From: an uncultured Nitrososphaerales archaeon
GTDB taxonomy: Archaea; Thermoproteota; Nitrososphaeria; Nitrososphaerales; JACAEJ01
Assembly: GCA_938091495.1 (NCBI GenBank)
Contig: CALLJF010000012.1
Location: 1-32,153, forward strand
Direction: 5' to 3'
DNA: 32,153 nucleotides
The notes under the pieces are model-generated. The model saw only the letters and a program-made list of their open reading frames with translations. It was not told the origin of the DNA and made no database searches. A program made the translations under genes and the position numbers. Each line of letters starts with the position of its first letter. Positions within the stretch are counted from its first letter, which is position 1. Below, in pieces: positions 15,755-23,100 of this stretch.

Positions 15755-16444
15755 CTGGCTCCAATTTATAGTATATGCATAACCAATTATAATACGATAG
15801 ATACTATTAGAGAGTCTTTAGAGAGCATATTAAACCAAATCGATGATAGGTTTGAAGTTATAGTTGTGGATAACTATAGCACAGATGGCTCTAGAGAAAT
15901 ATTGGAGAATTATGCAAGGCAAGGAAAGATAAAACTAATACTTGAGAAATGCACGAGAGGGCGTGGAAGACAGATAGCCTTTGAAAACTCACAGGGAGAC
16001 TATATAATCTCAGGCCTTGACATGGATGATGTATTCTATCCAGTCCTTAAAGAAATACTCAAGATATATCACTCAAAGTATGAAGGTTGCGTTGGTTTAA
16101 CGAAGGGCCAGATAAGCCCTAGATGGGTTGCTAAAGCAGTTGGCTGGAAGGACTTGCAGTCCAGAGAGGATATGGATTACATAAGAAGAGCTTCAAAACT
16201 TGTACCTGTTGTGGAATTGTATCCGATGGATAAATTCGTAAGGATAGGAAAGAATTTCTGGCGAAAGAATTTAATTAACAGGGCAAGGGAGCGTTTCATA
16301 AAGTATCTTTGTATGTATGAGTTGGGAGAGAACCCTTGGAAAGTAGAGATAAGGCTGAATCCATGGTACGATAAGTTTCCTCTTGTAATAATAGCGATCC
16401 TGGCAAAGATTTGGAAGAGAACTCATAAGGTCAGGATCATATAA
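15755..16444 (+). CDS. Family 2 glycosyltransferase with probable CTG start
   Basis: GT-A fold glycosyltransferase. The frame upstream of the first GTG (15866) is open back to TAA 15749-15751 and encodes the classic GT2 N-terminus YSICITNYNTIDTIRESL, followed by FEVIVVDNYSTDGSREIL. Starting at GTG would delete this essential first strand and nucleotide loop. The only well-placed codon is CTG 15755, eight bases after AGGTGAGG. That gives 229 residues with the DxD-like motif LDMDDVF near residue 90. The C-terminal region is basic and has a hydrophobic stretch (FPLVIIAILAKIW) that may associate with the membrane. It follows EF-2 by 76 bp. Alternatives are an ATT start with poorer spacing or a mutated ATG. 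Acceptor and donor are unknown; a role in surface glycans fits the neighbourhood. Confidence 0.82.
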   Translation: MAPIYSICITNYNTIDTIRESLESILNQIDDRFEVIVVDNYSTDGSREILENYARQGKIKLILEKCTRGRGRQIAFENSQGDYIISGLDMDDVFYPVLKEILKIYHSKYEGCVGLTKGQISPRWVAKAVGWKDLQSREDMDYIRRASKLVPVVELYPMDKFVRIGKNFWRKNLINRARERFIKYLCMYELGENPWKVEIRLNPWYDKFPLVIIAILAKIWKRTHKVRII

Positions 16445-16626
16445 GAGAATTAATAGATATGACGTTAGCTAGACTTGTGATAGTAATCCTATTTAAATAA
16501 AGAAGTAAGATTGGTCAATATAAAGTCCTTCAGGTTGAACTCATACTAACAGATATTCTTCAACTATTTATAGTTTCTGTAAGCTATAATAAGTTTCTTT
16601 TCCTTTGATATTGAAAATTTTAATTT

Positions 16627-16902
16627 TTAACTTTTTGGGTTATTTCTCTTAGTCTTTCTTTGATGACTCTCCAGAATAACGCCAATGTTAGTATACACTA
16701 AGAAAGAGTAGTCGGGTGAAAACCCAATATCTTCTGGTAAAACACACTCTTTATTCATGTGCACGTACTCAGCATTAGTAAGTCCTTTTGAATAAGCAAA
16801 CCTGTTAATCATAGCTATCAAGTAAACAAGCCATAGATCGACACATGTACCATGCTCTAAGCACCTAGCATTTTTAGATTTGATGTCAATAAGTAAATCC
16901 AT
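16627..16902 (-). CDS. Hypothetical protein, no family recognised
   Basis: A 91-residue ORF from ATG 16902. It has three cysteines (ARCLEHGTC and NKECVLP), a hydrophobic helix (VDLWLVYLIAMINRFAY) and a basic tail (HQRKTKRNNPKS). Composition looks protein-like, so it may be real. No ribosome site is clear. In the same frame upstream, separated by a TAG at 16909-16911, an open segment of 29 codons from TTG 16998 reads LAVVLELVISRAIKEARQFC and on. The ORF could therefore be the C-terminal part of a broken longer gene. It lies between a plus-strand GT2 gene and the minus-strand FkbM gene in a region rich in damaged genes. Confidence 0.4.
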   Translation of the reverse strand: MDLLIDIKSKNARCLEHGTCVDLWLVYLIAMINRFAYSKGLTNAEYVHMNKECVLPEDIGFSPDYSFLVYTNIGVILESHQRKTKRNNPKS

Positions 16903-17019
16903 CTTTAACTAGAATAAATGTTTACGATTCACTTCATTACAAAATTGCCTTGCTTCCTTAATGGCTCGGCTGATTACCAACTCCAGCACAACTGCCAAGT
17001 TAACCTAATTAATACTGGG

Positions 17020-17775
17020 TCAATAGGCAAAAACGTAACTCCAATTAATTCCTCTCTCTACATCTTCGACTTTATAACCATACTTCGATAAGAGAGCAAT
17101 GACCTTGTCCCTATTCGAACGCCACAGTTCCCTATCCGACTCTGCCCCTTCCACGTCTATCTTTATCCAGTCGACACGCTTTATATTATGATCTCTTATC
17201 ACTTCATCCATAGGGTAAACATCAACTTCGATAAATCCACAATGTTTATCTTCGACAAATGAATGGTGCCCATGACTTCTCCCGATGAAAAGTCTTAGCT
17301 TGGCTCTTGAACTCCATGCGCCTATATTCAAAGCTATTACATTACCAAGATTATTGAGCTCTACGTTTCTCTTCAAGATAGAGAAGTTATCTGGATGAGC
17401 TTCAACTGCTAAAACCTTACCAGTGTACCTAGCAAGACCTAACGCATATTTGCCTATATGTGCGCCAATGTCGATAAAGACATCCTCCTTATGGGGCTTA
17501 ATTATTCTGACAATATCTTTCTCAAAAGAAGGAGAAACGATCTTGTAGTCATCGTGGTTACGAATTATATATTTTATACCATGAATAATAACGATCCCAC
17601 TAAGATTTTCATCTACGCGTTTTCTTAATAAAACATATGCACGCCCTCTGAAGACTTTTGGCACTGATGCTAAAATACACCATTTAAGAAATCTGAACTT
17701 ATAAAATCCCTTCCAATACCTTATTGACAAAAGACTCTGAGTAACATCCCTTATATATCCAATTAACGAGGGCAT
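17020..17775 (-). CDS. FkbM family methyltransferase with internal deletion
   Basis: SAM-dependent methyltransferase of the FkbM type, often O-methylating sugars in surface glycans. The SAM site is present: VFIDIGAHIGKYALGLAR (about residues 98-115) and VLAVEAHPDNFSILKRN. The later motif WIKIDVEGAE is also present, but the next residues are SDRELWRSNRDKVIALL. In relatives, VEGAE is followed by a helix and strand of about 20-25 residues before the I-E-x-W segment. Here the strand and helix seem to have been removed in frame, so the fold core is probably disturbed. Otherwise the ends look complete (251 residues, ATG 17775). The start codon directly abuts the stop of the GT4 gene (TGA-ATG), so the two form an operon. 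Confidence 0.83.
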   Translation of the reverse strand: MPSLIGYIRDVTQSLLSIRYWKGFYKFRFLKWCILASVPKVFRGRAYVLLRKRVDENLSGIVIIHGIKYIIRNHDDYKIVSPSFEKDIVRIIKPHKEDVFIDIGAHIGKYALGLARYTGKVLAVEAHPDNFSILKRNVELNNLGNVIALNIGAWSSRAKLRLFIGRSHGHHSFVEDKHCGFIEVDVYPMDEVIRDHNIKRVDWIKIDVEGAESDRELWRSNRDKVIALLSKYGYKVEDVERGINWSYVFAY

Positions 17776-18891
17776 TCATCTCACTTCGTCTATTATCTCT
17801 ATCATTCTTTTTTGAAAGGCTTCTTCTGAAAACTTTTTGGCTATTTCTGGAAATTGTGGCGCAAGATTATCGTTCTTTCCATCTAATGTTTCAACTAATT
17901 TCAAAGTGAAATCATCAATACCATTGTATCTAAGCTGGGAAAAAGGAACTATCTCGGGAGCACCTCCAGAATTATGGACTATTGGAATGCATCCCGCACT
18001 CATAGCCTCTACTATGACCAGACCAAACGGTTCATCCTTCATGCTATGTACAAAGATTTTAGCCTTCGAAACTATTTCAACAAGTCTCTTAAAAGGTATA
18101 TTCTCATGTAGTATTATGTTTTTTAATCCTAGTTTATTTATCTCCATCTTTATTTTATTAAGCATGATTTTGCTAGAAGGAGTTCTGATAGTGCCAATCA
18201 TGTGTAACTTCTCTTCCCTGCCCATTTTTTGAAGTCTTTCCATCACTCTAACTTGTAATAATTGGTTTTTCTCTTGGGAGAATCTGCTCACACTAACTAT
18301 ATCTTGCTTTTCATCGAATGGAATATCATTCTTCCATTTGTTAATTTCAACTGGAGGATAAACTACTTCTGGATAAATACCCCAAACTCTTTGGCACCAT
18401 TTCGCAGTAAAATGACTGTTAGCCAACAATCTTGTGTATCTAAGATTCTTGATAGCACTATTGACTATCCCATAAAAAGGCAGAAAGTAGGCTCTCCAAA
18501 AACCATGCCTATATTTGCCTGCTCTATCTAACTCTGCTGTAACAGGGAAGTGGCAATAGGTAATCTCAGGTATCTTTCCAAACCATAACGGTAATATTGT
18601 TCCACTAATATCTATCAATAACTCATTCTTCTTTCGGTAGAATCTTACTAATGAGTGGTTGATCAGGTTCTGATAAATACCAAACAATGGGAGATCAAAT
18701 GTTATTGTGTTGACTATCTCTGCATTTATTTTCTTGCCGAAAATCCTTGCTATGTCTTCGTTATTTACTCCACCACTACAATAGAGAGTAACATCATGAC
18801 CCTCATTTTCTATTGCTTCTACTAGACTTATTGTTGTTCTTTCAACGCCGCCCAATGTATTAAGGTACGTGCTTATAACGCCTATCTTCAT
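17776..18891 (-). CDS. Family 4 glycosyltransferase, Alg11-like
   Basis: GT-B fold retaining glycosyltransferase of 371 residues. The N-terminal domain begins KIGVISTYLNTLGGVERTTI, with the glycine-rich donor-domain loop. The C-terminal domain has VSVSRFSQEKNQLLQVRVME and the GT4 signature KDEPFGLVIVEAMSAGCIPI followed by HNSGGAPEIV. The mid-region LLANSHFTAKWCQRVWG with VVYPPVE resembles Alg11-type mannosyltransferases that extend dolichol-linked oligosaccharides. It probably adds a sugar to a lipid-linked or protein-linked glycan at the cytoplasmic membrane face. It is the first gene of a two-gene operon with the FkbM methyltransferase and diverges from the epimerase gene. ATG at 18889-18891; no ribosome site is seen, and an AATTTATC box about 31 nt upstream suggests a short leader. 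Confidence 0.9.
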   Translation of the reverse strand: MKIGVISTYLNTLGGVERTTISLVEAIENEGHDVTLYCSGGVNNEDIARIFGKKINAEIVNTITFDLPLFGIYQNLINHSLVRFYRKKNELLIDISGTILPLWFGKIPEITYCHFPVTAELDRAGKYRHGFWRAYFLPFYGIVNSAIKNLRYTRLLANSHFTAKWCQRVWGIYPEVVYPPVEINKWKNDIPFDEKQDIVSVSRFSQEKNQLLQVRVMERLQKMGREEKLHMIGTIRTPSSKIMLNKIKMEINKLGLKNIILHENIPFKRLVEIVSKAKIFVHSMKDEPFGLVIVEAMSAGCIPIVHNSGGAPEIVPFSQLRYNGIDDFTLKLVETLDGKNDNLAPQFPEIAKKFSEEAFQKRMIEIIDEVR

Positions 18892-18938
18892 CTACGTTCA
18901 TACTCTGGAATCTTATTAGATAAATTTTAACTTTAAGG

Positions 18939-18946
18939 TTATAAAG
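18939..18946 (+). promoter_or_regulatory. TATA box of the epimerase gene
   Basis: TTATAAAG centred about 26 nt before ATG 18968, predicting a leaderless transcript. The same 76-bp region carries an AATTTATC box (minus strand, 18919-18926) for the divergent GT4 gene. Confidence 0.55.
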
Positions 18947-18967
18947 CAATAAGGATTGTGAGCCTTG

Positions 18968-19891
18968 ATGGAATATTCAAGAATTTTGGTAACAGGCGGA
19001 GCAGGCTTTATTGGGAGCCATACAGTAGATAGGCTCCTTCAGGAAGGCTTTGGAGTAACTGTTTTGGACGATCTATCTACAGGTAGAATTGCTAACATAA
19101 AGCATCACTTAAAGAATAGAAGGTTCAGGATGATAGAAGGCGACATAAGAGATGAAAAAGTTGTAAGAAGAGCATTAAAAGGAATAGAAGCTGTTATTCA
19201 CGAAGCAGCTATTAGTAGCGTAGAAGAATCCATCAAAGATCCCATAAAGACAAATGATGTCAACCTGAATGGCACTCTGAATTTATTGAATTTGAGCGTA
19301 AAAGAGGGAGTGAAACGCTTTGTATTCGCCTCATCGGCTTCCGTTTATGGAGATTTAAATCCCCCCCTAAAAGAAGATTTTCAACCTAAACCCATGTCTC
19401 CTTATGCAGTCTCTAAGCTCTCTGGCGAATATTATTGCAAAGCCTTTCATAAGATTTATGGATTGGAAACTATATGTTTGAGATACTTCAATGTTTATGG
19501 ACTAAGGCAGAGAAATAACCAATATAGTAGTGTAATAATAAATTTCATCGATAATCTGAAGAAGAATAAATCGCCAGTGATATTTGGCGATGGTTTACAG
19601 ACAAGAGATTTCATTTACATTAGCGATGTTGTAGAGGCAAGCCTCATAGCTTTAAAGAGCAAAGAAGGTATTGGAGAAGTCTTTAACATAGCAACAGGAA
19701 AGCCTACTACTATTAATGAATTGGCTCAAACTATTATTGAACTTAAAGGAAAAAATAATCTTAGACCTATTCATGCTGAACCAAGAAAGGGAGACATAAG
19801 GCACAGTTATGCAGATATAGAAAAAGCAGAAAAAATTCTGAAATTTAGGGCAAAAGTATCACTAGAGGAAGGGTTGAAAAGGCTTTTATGA
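18968..19891 (+). CDS. NAD-dependent sugar-nucleotide epimerase (UDP-glucose 4-epimerase-like)
   Basis: Extended short-chain dehydrogenase that epimerises or dehydrates nucleotide sugars. The NAD motif ILVTGGAGFIGSHTVDRLL is at the N-terminus; DLSTG, then the catalytic Ser-Tyr-Lys are seen as FASSASVYGD and SPYAVSKLSGEYY; LRYFNVYGLRQ and the substrate segment FGDGLQTRDFIYISDVVEA follow. These match archaeal GalE-like epimerases (307 residues). A TTG at 18965 precedes ATG 18968 directly; ATG is preferred from the TATA spacing. Exact sugar specificity (Glc/Gal or GlcNAc/GalNAc) cannot be told. The downstream neighbour is a degraded GT2 with its own ribosome site, so the two were probably once one operon. 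Confidence 0.92.
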   Translation: MEYSRILVTGGAGFIGSHTVDRLLQEGFGVTVLDDLSTGRIANIKHHLKNRRFRMIEGDIRDEKVVRRALKGIEAVIHEAAISSVEESIKDPIKTNDVNLNGTLNLLNLSVKEGVKRFVFASSASVYGDLNPPLKEDFQPKPMSPYAVSKLSGEYYCKAFHKIYGLETICLRYFNVYGLRQRNNQYSSVIINFIDNLKKNKSPVIFGDGLQTRDFIYISDVVEASLIALKSKEGIGEVFNIATGKPTTINELAQTIIELKGKNNLRPIHAEPRKGDIRHSYADIEKAEKILKFRAKVSLEEGLKRLL

Positions 19892-19914
19892 AGATAGCTT
19901 AAAGGAGATATGTG

Positions 19915-20229
19915 ATGAGAGTCGATGTAGTTCTTCTGAAAAAGGATAGTAACAAACTCTACTTCAAACAGCTTAGAAAGCCTATACCGTAACTTTCCTG
20001 TTTGATCGTTATTGATTGTTCAACAGATGAAACTATTAAAGTTTTAAAGAATTATGAAGGGGTTGAATTTCATTACGATATTGGAAGCAATTTCGAGAAG
20101 TGGTTGGCTGAAACTATAGGCGACAAATAGTTAGCAGAACAGATTGGAAAATTGAAAAGCAAAAACCTCAGGAAAGAGTTTAATATCGATTTCATAAAAT
20201 CGTTAACTAGGTTAAAGTGTTACCGCTGA
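19915..20229 (+). pseudogene. Degraded family 2 glycosyltransferase
   Basis: A strong ribosome site (GGAGAT at 19903-19908) precedes ATG 19915. The frame reads MRVDVVLLKKDSN, then hits TAA at 19990-19992. The same frame continues with CLIVIDCSTDETIKVLKNYE and YDIGSNFEKWLAETIG, stops again at TAG 20128-20130, and runs on to TGA 20227-20229. The pieces match the start of archaeal GT2 enzymes (MRVDVVLL..., P-V-x-x-LIVIDG-STDET). The spacing of conserved parts is shortened and the DxD region is absent. With two in-frame stops and deletions it should not make an active enzyme, although a 25-residue peptide could still be translated. It fills most of the gap between the epimerase and the radical SAM gene. 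Confidence 0.78.
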
Positions 20230-20243
20230 ACGATAATATAACT

Positions 20244-21752
20244 ATGAAGGTTTTGTTAACTGCTGACAGAACTTTGATGAGCAATTATCGGAACGATGAG
20301 TTCTTGGGCTTTGGAACAACAGCGCCTCCAAACGTTGTTCCAGAATGGTTTTTCCAACTGCTCTTCTTTCCCCCAATAAAAACAATTAATGGCATTCCCA
20401 TTCAAGCGCCTTATGGGCTTAGAAAGATTGAGGCTCAACTGTTAAACGAAGGATTCGAAGTTTTAACGGTTGATCCGGACCACCTTAGTAAATATTTAGA
20501 TGACGCTAAGGCATTAGGAATCCATGTTATGGATCCTTTCGGTTTAGGTCCCGCATCATCCACATTCTTCCACATTTTAAAAACTGGTGAACCATATGTT
20601 GCAAAACACTTCCGCCTACTGCTTGAAAAACCAGAATTAGCCAAAGCGAAGAAACGTGGCCTAAAAATAATCGTGGGCGGACCTGGGGCATGGCAGCTTA
20701 GACTTAGACCAAAATTTGTTGATGAGCATGGAATTGACTGCATATTAGATGGTGAAACTGAAAAGATTGTTGGAAAAATATTTAGGACAGCAGTTGAAGG
20801 CGGTGAACTTCCAAAATTCTACGAAGTTGGCGCTAAAGAATCACCAAGTTTGGATGAGATACCTGAAATTAGAAACCCTTCAATAAACGGTTTAATCGAG
20901 ATAGGACGAGGCTGCTGCCGTGGATGCCAATTTTGCAGCGTCACGTTAAGATCTCTAAGATGGTACCCATATGAAAAAATAGAAAAAGAACTCCGAGTAA
21001 ACATGAATGCAGGAATAAAATATGCTATACTGCACGCTGAAGACGTGCTGCTCTACGGCTCAAAAACCGTGTTGCCAGACAGAGAAAAGGTGCTGAAACT
21101 GCATATGCTGTGCAAGCATTATGTTGAAACGTTAAGCTGGAGTCACACATCGATGGCTGCAGTTGCATCTGCCCCGGAACTTGTAGAGGAAATTGCAGAA
21201 CTCATATTAAGTGATAAGCAGGAATTGTGGGGAACCGAAATTGGAATAGAAACAGGCTCGCCTGAACTTGTGAAGAAGGTTATGCCAGCCAAGGTTCGCC
21301 CATTCAAGCCTGAGCAATGGCCTGAGGTTGTTAAAACTGCTGCTGGCATCATGACGGATAACAACCTTGTTCCTGCATGTACTCTAATAACTGGTTTGCC
21401 CCAAGAAACTGAGGATGACGTAATAAAAACAATAGAGTTAATGGACGACTTGAGAGACTTCAAAAGTCTAATTGTGCCCCTGTTTTTCGTTCCATTAGGC
21501 AAATTAAAAGACAAAGACTGGTTCACAATGGAGCAAATGAGCGATCTGCAGATGGAGCTACTTATAAAATGTTTAAAGCATGACATTTACTGGACAAAGG
21601 TGATAATGAGATCATACTTCAAAGGAAAATGGTACAGTAGAATTTTATCCTTTCTATACTGGCTCTTTGTGAGAATAGTGGAAAGGAAGGCGAAAAGCGT
21701 CTACAACATGCCACTTAAAGCTGAAACCCACAGAGTAAAGGCGAAAACATGA
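20244..21752 (+). CDS. B12-binding-domain radical SAM protein
   Basis: Radical SAM enzyme of 502 residues with an N-terminal cobalamin-binding-type domain (about 1-200, including PYGLRKIEAQLLNEGFEV and KIIVGGPGAWQ). The [4Fe-4S] motif is Cx3Cx2C: C224, C228 and C231 in GRGCCRGCQFCS. The later TEIGIETGSPELVKKVMP and LITGLPQETEDDV segments are typical of the barrel. Relatives of this B12-radical SAM class methylate or rearrange unactivated carbons, but the substrate here is unknown. A GTG at 20217 could add nine residues; ATG 20244 (MKVLLTADRTLMSN) looks like the genuine start. It uses CGN arginine codons for nearly half of its arginines, whereas the neighbouring glycan genes use AGA/AGG almost only, which may indicate horizontal transfer. 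Its stop overlaps the next ATG (ATGA). Confidence 0.88.
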   Translation: MKVLLTADRTLMSNYRNDEFLGFGTTAPPNVVPEWFFQLLFFPPIKTINGIPIQAPYGLRKIEAQLLNEGFEVLTVDPDHLSKYLDDAKALGIHVMDPFGLGPASSTFFHILKTGEPYVAKHFRLLLEKPELAKAKKRGLKIIVGGPGAWQLRLRPKFVDEHGIDCILDGETEKIVGKIFRTAVEGGELPKFYEVGAKESPSLDEIPEIRNPSINGLIEIGRGCCRGCQFCSVTLRSLRWYPYEKIEKELRVNMNAGIKYAILHAEDVLLYGSKTVLPDREKVLKLHMLCKHYVETLSWSHTSMAAVASAPELVEEIAELILSDKQELWGTEIGIETGSPELVKKVMPAKVRPFKPEQWPEVVKTAAGIMTDNNLVPACTLITGLPQETEDDVIKTIELMDDLRDFKSLIVPLFFVPLGKLKDKDWFTMEQMSDLQMELLIKCLKHDIYWTKVIMRSYFKGKWYSRILSFLYWLFVRIVERKAKSVYNMPLKAETHRVKAKT

Positions 21753-22039
21753 AAATATGCCTAATTTCGCCTCCATATAATTCAGAGGACAAATCAATTG
21801 TTGGAGTATCATCGCCCCAATTAGGCTTAGCATATATTGCTTCAATGCAAACATCAGAAGAATGCAAATACATCGACATAATTGTTAAGGGAGAAGGCGA
21901 GGAGACAACCAAAGAATTAATCGAAACTATTGAAAAAGTGGCTCCGCTGAACGGAGTTAAGAGAATTACTTTCAGGAATAAAAATTAAATAATTGACGCT
22001 GGACCTAGACCGTTAATTTATGCCATGAATATGCATTAG
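21749..22039 (+). pseudogene. Remnant of a second B12-binding radical SAM gene
   Basis: Starts by ATGA overlap with the preceding radical SAM gene and reads MKICLISPPYNSEDKSIVGV, then SPQLGLAYIAS, the standard N-terminus of B12-binding radical SAM proteins. It then jumps directly to EECKYIDIIVKGEGEETTKE, which in relatives lies some 60-70 residues later. A stop at 21986-21988 ends a 79-residue product. The same frame continues as IIDAGPRPLIYAMNM to TAG 22037-22039, matching the IID-x-GPRPLI linker that normally follows. The whole iron-sulfur barrel domain is missing. So there is an internal in-frame deletion, a premature stop and a 3-prime truncation: a relic of a former tandem pair. Confidence 0.78.
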
Positions 22040-22069
22040 AACCAATTAACTTGACCTTCATTTAGCTCG

Positions 22070-23068
22070 TTAGCTTGCTGGCTCACTAAGATTAGATGAT
22101 TTTTTTGAATGCCACAATCTGGGATAAGTTCCTGCTTTCATTATTACGCGCTTTATTGAAAAAGCAATTCCTTTGTCAGCTTCCTTTATCTCCTTTGTTG
22201 ACATCAAAGCCTCTCCTATTGCTACTAATTCTTTTTTCAAAGTGTAAAGGCAAACAATATCTCCTTTCTCAATATCAGGAGATAGTTGTAATATTCCAGG
22301 TACTGCCAACTTTGCCCCATGGCAAATAGCATCTACTGCAGAATCACGAATTACTACTGATTTGATAGAGGATGTTGCAAACTCTATAGGTTTTATCAAC
22401 TGCCTAATCTTATCTTCTTTACCTTCATCTTTCCATTCATAAATAGCATCTAATAAATCATGAAGCCTTACCAATCCATCTGATTCGCTTAGATTGCTAA
22501 CTTTTGTCCTTCTTAACTCTATCATAGTAGCACCACACCCTAATACTTCCCCCATATCATAAACGAGCTTTCTCACATAAGTCCCAGCCTGACAAAGAAC
22601 TCTTAAAAGTATCAGCTTACCCTTTTGCTCTAACAGTTCTAGATCATAGATCTCGCGAGTCCTTATTTCCCTTTTGACAGAGGATCTTTGGGGAGGTCTT
22701 TGATAAATTTCTCCAATGAATTCAGATAGAACGCTTTTTAGCTTTGTTTCACTCACAGGATCATGAGTTCTTGCAACAGCGTAATACTCTTTAGACCCAA
22801 GCAAAAGTAGCGATAAGGCTTTAGTTGCCTCGCCTAAACCCACTGGCAATAAACCAGTTACAGGAGGATCAAGAGTACCACTGTGCCCTGCTTTATCAAC
22901 TCCTAGCATCTTCCTCACCCATGATACTACTTCATGGCTAGTAGGTCCTGAAGGCTTGTCAAGAAGAATTAAGCCATAATCTAAAAGAACTTCTATGGGG
23001 CGTTTGTAAGGATAATAGCCATAATTCTCATCAGTCAAATCTTCATCTATAATTATCAAATCTTGCAA
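22070..23068 (-). CDS. cbf5: H/ACA RNP pseudouridine synthase Cbf5 (TruB family)
   Basis: Catalytic subunit of the archaeal H/ACA ribonucleoprotein, which turns uridine into pseudouridine in rRNA and can modify tRNA position 55. The catalytic loop AGHSGTLDPPVTGLLPVGLG contains the conserved aspartate (Asp67). KPSGPTSHEVVSWVRK precedes it, and the RPPQRSSVKREIR and AGTYVRKL segments are typical. The C-terminal PUA domain covers about residues 230-310. Length 332 is normal. The start is TTG at 23066-23068, with no better start in the 32-bp gap to cmk. It is the last gene of the long ribosomal-SecY transcription unit. Confidence 0.95.
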   Translation of the reverse strand: MQDLIIIDEDLTDENYGYYPYKRPIEVLLDYGLILLDKPSGPTSHEVVSWVRKMLGVDKAGHSGTLDPPVTGLLPVGLGEATKALSLLLLGSKEYYAVARTHDPVSETKLKSVLSEFIGEIYQRPPQRSSVKREIRTREIYDLELLEQKGKLILLRVLCQAGTYVRKLVYDMGEVLGCGATMIELRRTKVSNLSESDGLVRLHDLLDAIYEWKDEGKEDKIRQLIKPIEFATSSIKSVVIRDSAVDAICHGAKLAVPGILQLSPDIEKGDIVCLYTLKKELVAIGEALMSTKEIKEADKGIAFSIKRVIMKAGTYPRLWHSKKSSNLSEPAS

Positions 23069-23100
23069 GAGCTTTCCCTTGATTTGATCACTAAACCAAA

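Noticed and set aside
16445-16626. Intergenic DNA after the GT2 gene, checked for tRNA, sRNA or small genes
   Set aside because: AT-rich with only a 13-codon chance ORF; no tRNA T-loop, C/D box pair or hairpin was convincing.
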